Positions 14,834 through 20,872 of a stretch of 20,872 nt of DNA are shown piece by piece. The notes beneath the pieces were generated by a model. That model saw nothing but the letters and a program-made list of their open reading frames with translations. It did not search any database and was not told the DNA's origin. Made by a program: the position numbers and the translations under genes. The DNA is from Clostridia bacterium (GTDB lineage: Bacteria > Bacillota_A > Clostridia > Monoglobales > Monoglobaceae). Numbering within the stretch: the first letter of the stretch is position 1; every line of letters starts with the position of its first letter. The stretch spans positions 1 to 20,872 of the forward strand of contig JAFSDQ010000009.1 of NCBI GenBank assembly GCA_017436135.1, read 5' to 3'.

Positions 14834-14926
14834 AAAAAGGAAGGAAATTTAAAAAATTAAGGTATTTTTCGATTTAAAAAGAGGAAATCGGTAATTTTTG
14901 GCGAATATAAAAAGGAAGGAAGTTTA
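14834..14926 (+). repeat. Purine-rich direct repeats in the gyrA upstream region
   Basis: AAAAAGGAAGGAAATTTA (14834-14851) recurs as AAAAAGGAAGGAAGTTTA (14909-14926), 75 bp apart. Between them CGATTT and AAATCG (14870-14875, 14885-14890) can form a weak stem before GTAATTTTT. The spacing matches the 76-bp period of the upstream terminator repeat, so these may be worn-down fourth and fifth copies. I could not find a convincing promoter for gyrA here. The GGAAGG runs look like ribosome binding sites but no start codon follows them. Confidence 0.45.
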
Positions 14927-14967
14927 TTCGATTTTTTTAAAATACAAACAGATAAGGAGTTTTGTTT

Positions 14968-17466
14968 ATGCCGGAAGGAATTTTTGATGAAAGCAAATTG
15001 AAAATCGTTCCTGTGGAGCTTAACAACGAGATGAAAAAATCCTACATAGACTATGCTATGTCGGTTATCGTTGGACGTGCTCTTCCTGACGTGCGTGATG
15101 GACTTAAGCCTGTTCACAGGCGTATTCTTTACGCAATGTATGAGGATGGTTTTACCCCTGATAAGGAATATCGTAAGTGTGCAACCACCGTGGGTAATGT
15201 TTTGGGTAGATATCATCCCCATGGTGACGCATCAGTTTATGATGCACTTGTTCGTATGGCACAGGATTTTTCTATGCGTTATCCTACCGTTGACGGACAT
15301 GGTAACTTTGGTTCTGTAGACGGTGACCCCCCTGCAGCTTATCGTTATACCGAGTCCCGTATGTCAAAGCTGTCACTCAATATGCTGACAGATATTGAAA
15401 AAGAAACTGTTGACTTTATGCCAAACTTTGACGAAACCAGAAAGGAGCCTGTAGTGCTTCCGTCCCGTATTCCTCATCTTTTGGTTAATGGCTCAAACGG
15501 TATTGCAGTTGGTATGGCAACAAACATTCCGCCTCATAATTTAGGCGAGGTAATTGACGGAATTGTTGCTCTTATAGACAATCCTGATATAAGCATTGAT
15601 GAGCTTATGGAGTTTATTCCCGCTCCTGACTTCCCAACAGGGGGTCTTATTATGGGGGTATCGGGAATTCGTGCTGCATATCATACAGGAAGAGGTAAGC
15701 TTCGTGTCCGTGCCAGAGCGGAAATTCAGGACTGGAAAGAAAACAGACAGCGTATTGTTATAACCGAGATACCCTATATGGTAAACAAGGCAAGGCTTAT
15801 CGAAAAGATAGCAGAGCTTGTTCACGATAAGAGGGTTGAGGGAATATCTGACCTGCGTGATGAATCAGACCGTGACGGTATGAGAATTGTAGTAGAGCTT
15901 AAAACAGGCGCTCCTGCACAGATTGTCTTAAATCAGCTTTACAAATACACCCAGCTTGAGGATACCTTCAGTGTTATTATGCTTGCCCTTGTAAATCAGA
16001 CAGACCCGAGAGTTCTCAACCTCAAAGAGGTGCTTGTAAACTATGTTGATTTCCAAAAGGAAGTAATCGTTCGCAGAACAAAGTTTGATAAGAAAAAGGC
16101 AGAGGCGAGAGTTCATATTTTAGAGGGCTTGAAGATTGCCCTTGACAATATTGACGAGGTTATCAATCTTATCAGAAACAGCTATAATGATGCCAAGGAA
16201 AGATTGATGGACAGATTTGGGCTTACTGATATTCAGGCACAGGCAATTCTTGATATGCGTCTTGCAAGACTTGCAGGAATGGAGAGAGAAAAAATTGAGG
16301 GCGAGTATAATGAGCTTATGAAGCTTATTGCTCACCTTGAGGACGTGCTGAATAATGAGCAGATGGTTCTTGACATCATTAAGGAAGAGCTTGCAGAAGT
16401 AAAAGGTAAATTCGGTGACTCCAGACGCACAAGTGTAGAGCCTGTTGCAGACGAGATAGACATAGAAGATTTGATTGAGGAAGAAGATAATGTAATAACT
16501 CTCACTCATCAGGGATATATCAAGCGTTTGTCTGTTGATACCTACAGGAGTCAGAAGAGAGGCGGCAAGGGAATAATCGGGCTTCAGACCAAGGAAGAGG
16601 ATTTTGTAAGCTCTATGTTTGTGTCCTCTACCCATGCACATATTCTCTTCTTTACAAACACGGGAAGAATGTATCGTATAAAGGCATACGAAATTCCCGA
16701 AGCCGGCAGACAGGCAAAGGGTACGCCTATTATAAATCTTATTGCTCTTGAAAGCGGAGAGAGTATATCGGCAGTAATTCCTGTAAGAGAGTATGAGGCA
16801 GACAAGAGCCTTATTATGTGCACAAGGGCGGGGGTAATTAAAAAGACCGACCTTATGGAATACGAAAATGCTCCCAAAGCGGGTAAGATTGCTATTCGTC
16901 TTGACGAGGGCGATCAGCTTATCGGAGTAAATATGACAGACGGAAACAGCGATATTTTTGTTGGTTCGCATTCAGGTAAGATTATCCGCTTTAATGAAGA
17001 GGATGTCCGTAATATGGGCCGTGTGTCAAGAGGTGTTCGTGCAATGACTCTTACAGATGATGACTACATTGTTGGCATGTGTATTGGAAGAGAGGGAGCG
17101 AAGCTTCTTTCTGTCAGCGAAAACGGCTATGGTAAGAGAACCGAGCTTGAGGAATACAAATGTCAGAACAGAGGCGGTAAGGGAATGATGACCTATCGTG
17201 TAACGGAGGAAACAGGTGCTATTGCAGGAATGCAGGTTGTAACCCCCGAGGATGACATAATACTTATTACATCAGAGGGCGTAATTATCCGTATGGACAC
17301 AGAGGACATCAGCACTTACGGAAGGGTAACAAAGGGCGTGCGCCTTATGCGCCTTGGCGAGGATATTAAGGTTGTTACTGTTGCGTGTGTTAAAAAGGAA
17401 TCTGATGAAGACGAAGAAGAAATTTCAGAGAATTCTACAGAGGCAACAGAAGTAACAGAAGAATAA
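14968..17466 (+). CDS. gyrA: DNA gyrase subunit A
   Basis: 832 residues. The breakage-reunion domain opens with [20 protein letters not shown] and contains the quinolone region [11 protein letters not shown] and the catalytic Tyr127 (AAYRYTESR). The C-terminal beta-pinwheel carries the GyrA-box QKRGGKG (529-535), needed for wrapping DNA, which supports gyrase rather than ParC; a related QNRGGKG lies near residue 730. The protein ends in a strongly acidic tail (DEDEEE). It introduces negative supercoils with GyrB, which is not encoded here. The position matching E. coli Ser83 is Ala88, followed by Ser89, with Asp92 at the Asp87 position. The ATG at 14968 has AAGGAG eight bases upstream; a TTG two codons earlier is less likely. 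Confidence 0.96.
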   Translation: MPEGIFDESKLKIVPVELNNEMKKSYIDYAMSVIVGRALPDVRDGLKPVHRRILYAMYEDGFTPDKEYRKCATTVGNVLGRYHPHGDASVYDALVRMAQDFSMRYPTVDGHGNFGSVDGDPPAAYRYTESRMSKLSLNMLTDIEKETVDFMPNFDETRKEPVVLPSRIPHLLVNGSNGIAVGMATNIPPHNLGEVIDGIVALIDNPDISIDELMEFIPAPDFPTGGLIMGVSGIRAAYHTGRGKLRVRARAEIQDWKENRQRIVITEIPYMVNKARLIEKIAELVHDKRVEGISDLRDESDRDGMRIVVELKTGAPAQIVLNQLYKYTQLEDTFSVIMLALVNQTDPRVLNLKEVLVNYVDFQKEVIVRRTKFDKKKAEARVHILEGLKIALDNIDEVINLIRNSYNDAKERLMDRFGLTDIQAQAILDMRLARLAGMEREKIEGEYNELMKLIAHLEDVLNNEQMVLDIIKEELAEVKGKFGDSRRTSVEPVADEIDIEDLIEEEDNVITLTHQGYIKRLSVDTYRSQKRGGKGIIGLQTKEEDFVSSMFVSSTHAHILFFTNTGRMYRIKAYEIPEAGRQAKGTPIINLIALESGESISAVIPVREYEADKSLIMCTRAGVIKKTDLMEYENAPKAGKIAIRLDEGDQLIGVNMTDGNSDIFVGSHSGKIIRFNEEDVRNMGRVSRGVRAMTLTDDDYIVGMCIGREGAKLLSVSENGYGKRTELEEYKCQNRGGKGMMTYRVTEETGAIAGMQVVTPEDDIILITSEGVIIRMDTEDISTYGRVTKGVRLMRLGEDIKVVTVACVKKESDEDEEEISENSTEATEVTEE

Positions 17467-17485
17467 AAATCGGAAGGATATTGCT

Positions 17486-18199
17486 ATGCAAAAGATTTTA
17501 AGCAAGCTTCGTCGTGCGGTTGATGATTATAATATGATACAGGACGGCGACAGAATTGCTGTGGGCATATCTGGGGGCAAAGACAGTCTGACACTGCTTT
17601 GCGCCCTTGCAAACTTAAAACGATTTTATCCGAAAAATTTTGATTTAGTAGGGGTATCTCTTCACATGGGATACCCCGGGGTCAGCTTTGACGGGGTAAG
17701 ACAGCTGTGTCACAGCCTGGGGGTAGAATATGTAGTAGAAAACACAGATATTGCCCAGGTTATCTTTGATGTGAGAAAAGAAAAAAATCCCTGCTCTCTT
17801 TGCGCAAAGATGCGACGGGGGGGCGTGAATGATGTGGCGGTAAGGCTTGGCTGTAACAAGGTGGCGCTGGGGCATCATAACGAGGATGTGCTGGAAACCT
17901 TTTTCCTTTCCCTGTTTTACGAGGGAAGACTCGGATGCTTTTCGCCCGTTACCTATCTTTCAAGGCGGGATGTGCACGTTATAAGACCTATGATTTATAT
18001 TCCCGAGGGGGATATAAGAGGCTTTGCCAAAAGGGAAAAATTACCCATAGTCAAAAATCCCTGTCCTATGGACGGAATTTCCAAACGACAGGATATGAAA
18101 GAATTTATAAATGAAAAAGTGCGAGAGGACAAGTTTTTCAAGACAAAGATAATGCATGCAATACAGACAGGGCTTCCTAATTGGAAAACGGCAGAATAA
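17486..18199 (+). CDS. ttcA: TtcA-family tRNA 2-thiocytidine synthetase-like ATPase
   Basis: 237 residues. The PP-loop SGGKDS (29-34) marks an N-type ATP pyrophosphatase. Cys103 and Cys106 (NPCSLC) plus Cys193 (KNPCPMDG) match the three cysteines that hold the 4Fe-4S cluster in TtcA, and GHHNEDVLETFFL fits the family. TtcA adenylates and thiolates cytidine 32 of certain tRNAs in the cytoplasm. The protein is shorter than E. coli TtcA (about 310), as usual for the Firmicute version, so the exact tRNA target is less certain. The ATG at 17486 has GGAAGGA before it and is 19 bases after the gyrA stop, with no terminator, so it is probably cotranscribed with gyrA. Confidence 0.86.
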   Translation: MQKILSKLRRAVDDYNMIQDGDRIAVGISGGKDSLTLLCALANLKRFYPKNFDLVGVSLHMGYPGVSFDGVRQLCHSLGVEYVVENTDIAQVIFDVRKEKNPCSLCAKMRRGGVNDVAVRLGCNKVALGHHNEDVLETFFLSLFYEGRLGCFSPVTYLSRRDVHVIRPMIYIPEGDIRGFAKREKLPIVKNPCPMDGISKRQDMKEFINEKVREDKFFKTKIMHAIQTGLPNWKTAE

Positions 18200-18264
18200 A
18201 AATGTTCTCAAAAAAATTTCGCCAAAGGGCGGATTTGTGTATTTAAAGTAGAGGGGAGATTATT

Positions 18265-19641
18265 ATGGAGAAAAAAAGAGGGTCATTTACAGGAAGCCTG
18301 GGCTTTGTGCTGGCTGCTGCAGGCTCTGCTGTAGGTTTGGGGAATTTATGGAGATTTCCGTATCTTGCGGCAAAAAACGGAGGCGGAGTATTTCTTTTGG
18401 CGTACATAATATTGGTGCTAACCTTTGGCTTTGCCCTTATGACAACCGAGATTGCAATCGGAAGAAAAACACAGGCAAGTCCCGTGAAAGCCTATGGAAT
18501 GTTAAATAAAAAGTTTAAGTTTCTTGGATACATAGCATCAGCTGTTCCTTTTATTGTTTTCCCGTATTACTGTGTAATCGGAGGATGGGTTGCAAAGTAT
18601 ATGACGGAATTCATTATAGGTAACGGAATGCAGACGGTAGCTGACGGATACTTTACAGGCTTTATAACCTCTCAATGGTCGCCAATATTCTGGTGTGCGA
18701 TATATATGCTTGTAAGTGCAGCTATAGTATTTGTAGGAGTAGAAAAGGGAATCGAAAAATTCTCCAAGATACTTATGCCCGCATTACTTATCTTAATTGT
18801 GGGAATTGCAATATTTGCCCTTACCATCGAAGGGCCCCACGGAAACGCATGGGATGGTCTTAAGATTTACCTTATTCCTGATTTTACGGGAATGACATTT
18901 GGTAAATTTATGGGAATAATGCTGGATGCGGCAAGTCAGCTGTTTTATTCAATGAGCCTTGCAATGGGAATTATGATTACTTACGGGTCATATACCAAAA
19001 AGGATACAAACCTTGTTAAAGCGGTTAACAGAATTGAGCTTTGTGACACAGGGGTAGCTATAATTGCAGGAATGATTATGATTCCTACCGTATATGCTTT
19101 TCAGGGTGTAGAAGGGCTTGAAAAATCAGGCCCCAGCTTGTTGTTCGTGTCAATTCCAAAGGTTTTTGAGGCTATGGGGGCTATAGGAAATTTCATAGGT
19201 ATAGCGTTTTTTGTTTTGGTAGCCTTTGCTGCCCTTACCTCTTCAATCTCGCTTTTAGAGGCGATAGTTTCAGTTATCATGGACAAGACCTCATGGGGAA
19301 GAAAGAAATCCTGTGCGGTAATTGTTATTTTCTCAATGGCACTTGCAATAGTAACCTGTCTTGGATATAATGCGTGGTACTTTGAATATACTTTGCCAAA
19401 CGGTGTACAGGGACAAATTCTTGATATTTTTGACTATGCGGCAAACAATGTCTTGATGCCTATAGTTGCTTTTGTAACCTGTATTCTTGTGGGTTGGGTA
19501 TATAAGCCAAAGGGTATAATAGATGAGGTTAAATTAAACGGAGAAAAGTTTGGCAGAGAGGGTCTGTATAAGGTTATGGTAAAATATGTTGCCCCAATCT
19601 TCCTGTTGCTTATATTTGCATCATCCTTTATATCCCTTTAA
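18265..19641 (+). CDS. Sodium:neurotransmitter symporter (NSS) family transporter
   Basis: 458 residues, with about 11-12 membrane helices. The N-terminus holds the family signature GFVLAAAGSAVGLGNLWRFPYLAAKNGGGVF, whose unwound first helix (AVGLGNLWRFPY) lines the Na+ and substrate site, as in LeuT and MhsT. EKGIEKFSKILMPALL and the SQLFYSMSLAMGIMITYGSY segment of helix 6 are also typical. Bacterial members co-transport amino acids with sodium; the substrate here is unknown (hydrophobic or aromatic amino acids are common). The length suits the shorter bacterial subgroup. AGAGGGGAG lies just before the ATG. A weak CGCC-AAAG-GGCG hairpin (about 18220-18232) lies in the 65-bp gap after ttcA. 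Confidence 0.94.
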   Translation: MEKKRGSFTGSLGFVLAAAGSAVGLGNLWRFPYLAAKNGGGVFLLAYIILVLTFGFALMTTEIAIGRKTQASPVKAYGMLNKKFKFLGYIASAVPFIVFPYYCVIGGWVAKYMTEFIIGNGMQTVADGYFTGFITSQWSPIFWCAIYMLVSAAIVFVGVEKGIEKFSKILMPALLILIVGIAIFALTIEGPHGNAWDGLKIYLIPDFTGMTFGKFMGIMLDAASQLFYSMSLAMGIMITYGSYTKKDTNLVKAVNRIELCDTGVAIIAGMIMIPTVYAFQGVEGLEKSGPSLLFVSIPKVFEAMGAIGNFIGIAFFVLVAFAALTSSISLLEAIVSVIMDKTSWGRKKSCAVIVIFSMALAIVTCLGYNAWYFEYTLPNGVQGQILDIFDYAANNVLMPIVAFVTCILVGWVYKPKGIIDEVKLNGEKFGREGLYKVMVKYVAPIFLLLIFASSFISL

Positions 19642-19669
19642 GCCTGAAGTGAATAACATAAAAGAGAAA

Positions 19670-20428
19670 ATGAAGAAAAAACTAATCCTTGTTTTAAGCC
19701 TCGGTTTAAATGATTTCAAATCAAAATACAAAGGCTCGGCACTCGGCGCCCTTTGGGCGGTTGCCGAGCCTTTGGCTACGGTTGCTGTATATTGGTTTGT
19801 GTATACAATGGCAGTTGGCGGTCAGGGTGGCGATATACCCTATTATCTGTGGCTGTCTGTGGGAATTGCCCCATGGTTTTTTATATCAGAGGGGATACGC
19901 TCTGTGACAGTCTGCTACAGGGACTATTCCTTTTTGCTGAAAAAAACACCGATAGATAAAAGCACTTTGCCCACGGCAAGAATGTTTTCGGCTTTTATTT
20001 CCCACCTGATATTTTTGACTATAGTTATTGTTCTGTGTATCATAGAGGGAAAGCTTAAAATTCATCTGCCGTCCTTTTGTGCTTTTGGAGTTTTGTCAAT
20101 GATGCTTGTCTGGTCGGTGGGCAGTATTACGGCTGTCCTTTGCGCAAAGCACAAAGGGGTTGCAAATGCTGTGGGAATTGTTCTGAATGCAGGCTTTTGG
20201 CTGACACCTGTTTTCTGGAATGTGGGCGGACTCGACAGCACAATATCTAAACTGGTAATGTTAAATCCTGCGGCAATCATAGTTGAGGGATACAGATATG
20301 CCATATTGTACGGCAAGGGGGCAGATTTAAGGGGTATAGCATATTTGCTGACAATTTGCGCCTTGTTTGCGGGAATTGGATATTTTTTCAAAAAAAGAGA
20401 GCTGCCCTACATATCGGACAGCCTGTAG
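19670..20428 (+). CDS. ABC-2 type transporter permease, polysaccharide/teichoic-acid export type
   Basis: 252 residues from the chosen ATG. The cytoplasmic start MKKKLILVLSLGLNDFKSKYKGSALGALWAV and the EP segment after it are typical of the TagG/KpsM/Wzm export permeases. About six membrane helices follow, with FLLKKTP and LPTARMFS between helices and the NPAAIIVEGYRYAILYG segment near the end, then the family-like tail FKKRELPYISDSL. It should pair with a TagH/Wzt ATPase to export a lipid-linked polymer, but none is adjacent in this window. The start is uncertain: the ATG at 19670 has only a weak AAAGAG site, a GTG at 19649 none, and the open frame reaches back into the preceding gene. It follows the NSS gene by 28 bp. 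Confidence 0.87.
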   Translation: MKKKLILVLSLGLNDFKSKYKGSALGALWAVAEPLATVAVYWFVYTMAVGGQGGDIPYYLWLSVGIAPWFFISEGIRSVTVCYRDYSFLLKKTPIDKSTLPTARMFSAFISHLIFLTIVIVLCIIEGKLKIHLPSFCAFGVLSMMLVWSVGSITAVLCAKHKGVANAVGIVLNAGFWLTPVFWNVGGLDSTISKLVMLNPAAIIVEGYRYAILYGKGADLRGIAYLLTICALFAGIGYFFKKRELPYISDSL

Positions 20429-20485
20429 GAAAAGTTTGGATTTTGCATAAAATATAAAAAGTTTTCAAAAATTTTCAAAAACCTC

Positions 20486-20514
20486 TTTACAAAATTGGAA
20501 AAATATGGTATTAT
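20486..20514 (+). promoter_or_regulatory. Extended -10 promoter for the structured RNA
   Basis: TTTACA (20486-20491), a 17-bp spacer ending TGG, and TATTAT (20509-20514). Transcription is predicted to start about seven bases later, at 20520-20521, the first base of a 17-bp terminal stem. The same layout is seen at typA. Confidence 0.75.
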
Positions 20515-20520
20515 GCAATA

Positions 20521-20667
20521 GTCGTATAGTTTTAACAACTAAATAAAATGTGCTAATCTTTTTACGGGTGTTTTGCGCCCATTTTTAGAAAAAGCTTTGT
20601 ATACGGAAAAAATGCAAATTCCTATCAAGCTTTTTCTAAAAAGATTAGCCTGTTAAAATTGTACGAC
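20521..20667 (+). ncRNA. Candidate structured RNA: long rod-like fold, unassigned (6S-like is one possibility)
   Basis: The 147 bases fold on themselves almost end to end. P1 (20521-20537 with 20651-20667) has 17 pairs including two G-U, and starts at the predicted transcription start. P2 is GCTAATCTTT (20552-20561) with AAAGATTAGC (20640-20649). P3 is TTAGAAAAAGCTT (20585-20597) with AAGCTTTTTCTAA (20627-20639), stacked directly on P2. A side hairpin GGGTG-TTTTG-CGCCC (20566-20580) sits on the 5' side between P2 and P3. An apical stem ATA-c-GGAA / TTCC-TAT (20601-20625) caps P3. The rod with internal bulges resembles 6S RNA in general shape and size, but the bulges are almost all on the 5' side, so I do not assign it. 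A regulatory leader for the small ORF at 20780 is the alternative. Confidence 0.72.
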
Positions 20668-20670
20668 AAA

Positions 20671-20710
20671 CAATCGGGATTTGCGTTTTTCGGCGTGTCA
20701 ATCTCGATTG
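20671..20710 (+). promoter_or_regulatory. Hairpin that competes with the downstream terminator (possible antiterminator)
   Basis: CAATCGGGATT (20671-20681) can pair with AATCTCGATTG (20700-20710), 11 pairs with one G-U. The right arm contains most of the terminator stem's inner half and loop (20693-20716), so the two hairpins cannot form together. It starts four bases after the end of P1 of the structured RNA. Such a layout is typical of attenuation but can also arise from simple palindromic similarity. Confidence 0.45.
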
Positions 20711-20722
20711 GCGCGCTTTTTT
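20693..20722 (+). terminator. Rho-independent terminator after the structured RNA
   Basis: GCGTGTCAAT (20693-20702) pairs with ATTGGCGCGC (20707-20716), 10 pairs with two G-U, around loop CTCG. Six T (20717-20722) follow. It ends the RNA at about 202 bases and lies 57 bases before the next start codon. Confidence 0.85.
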
Positions 20723-20779
20723 AATTGGAATTTACGTAAACTCCTTTATTTTATTTAAAAGGAAAGGAGAAAAGTTAAT

Positions 20780-20872
20780 ATGGACTACAAGGAACTCTAT
20801 TTAAATCTGTTTAATAAAATAACAGATTTAATTGAGATGCTCAAAGAAATACAAATCGAGGCAGAACAAAAG
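20780..20872 (+). CDS. Start of an unrecognised small protein gene (3' end outside window)
   Basis: The frame from ATG at 20780 stays open to the window end (31 codons). It begins MDYKELYLNLFNKITDLIEM and continues with LKEIQIEAEQK, an amphipathic, charged helix with no signal peptide or recognisable domain. The ribosome binding site AAGGAGA is nine bases upstream, well placed. It resembles short helical hypothetical proteins common in Firmicutes, but I cannot assign a function. It lies downstream of the structured RNA and its terminator, so its expression may depend on read-through or on a promoter I cannot see in the AT-rich 20723-20770 segment. Confidence 0.7.
   Translation, partial: MDYKELYLNLFNKITDLIEMLKEIQIEAEQK

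Noticed and set aside
16120..16971. 283-codon minus-strand open frame inside gyrA
   Set aside because: It is an antisense shadow of a well-conserved gyrA region; its composition (Cys- and His-rich, no domain) is typical of non-coding frames.
20693..20722. Reading the terminator after the structured RNA as the end of the ABC permease operon
   Set aside because: A good promoter and a complete RNA fold lie between the permease stop and this hairpin, so it more simply terminates the RNA.

Overview
This window is an ordinary-looking stretch of chromosome from a low-to-moderate GC Gram-positive bacterium, most likely a member of the Clostridia (Firmicutes). The evidence is the gene order YceD/DUF177-rpmF and DUF512-der-plsY-gpsA, near-consensus sigma-A promoters with 17-bp spacers, strong GGAGG-type ribosome binding sites, occasional TTG starts, and many hairpin-plus-T-run terminators. 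I see no phage, insertion sequence, CRISPR array or biosynthetic cluster. Species cannot be named from the sequence alone.

Layout: (1) 1-237 is the end of a ThiT-type thiamine ECC/ECF transporter gene, closed by a palindromic terminator shared with two convergent tRNA genes, Gln(CTG) and Leu(GAG), at 287-451. (2) 534-2146, minus strand: an operon of a YhbY RNA-binding protein and two paralogous HAD phosphatases. (3) 2388-3550, plus: a small DUF1858 protein, then YceD/DUF177 and ribosomal protein L32. (4) 3687-7966, plus: a four-gene operon (DUF512 PDZ/radical-SAM protein, Der GTPase, PlsY, GpsA). A 24-bp perfect palindrome sits over its -10 box. GpsA makes glycerol-3-phosphate and PlsY acylates it, so the operon joins ribosome assembly to phospholipid synthesis. 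(5) 8003-9881, minus: a ComEC-like metallo-beta-lactamase protein and holA. (6) 10033-12345, minus: a secreted SH3-NlpC/P60 hydrolase and a membrane glycosyltransferase, each with its own terminator. (7) 12792-20428, plus: typA, followed by a tandem triplication of its terminator, then gyrA, ttcA-like, a sodium-dependent NSS transporter and an ABC-2 permease. (8) 20486-20722: a promoter, a long self-complementary RNA, and a terminator with a competing hairpin, ahead of a small ORF that runs off the window.

The most interesting parts are non-coding: the structured RNA at 20521-20722, the recently duplicated terminator array after typA, the palindrome shared between positions 264-277 and 3649-3662, and an unexplained 17-bp inverted repeat upstream of typA. 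Most coding calls are confident housekeeping families. Regulatory calls come from reading motifs by eye and are not experimentally supported.
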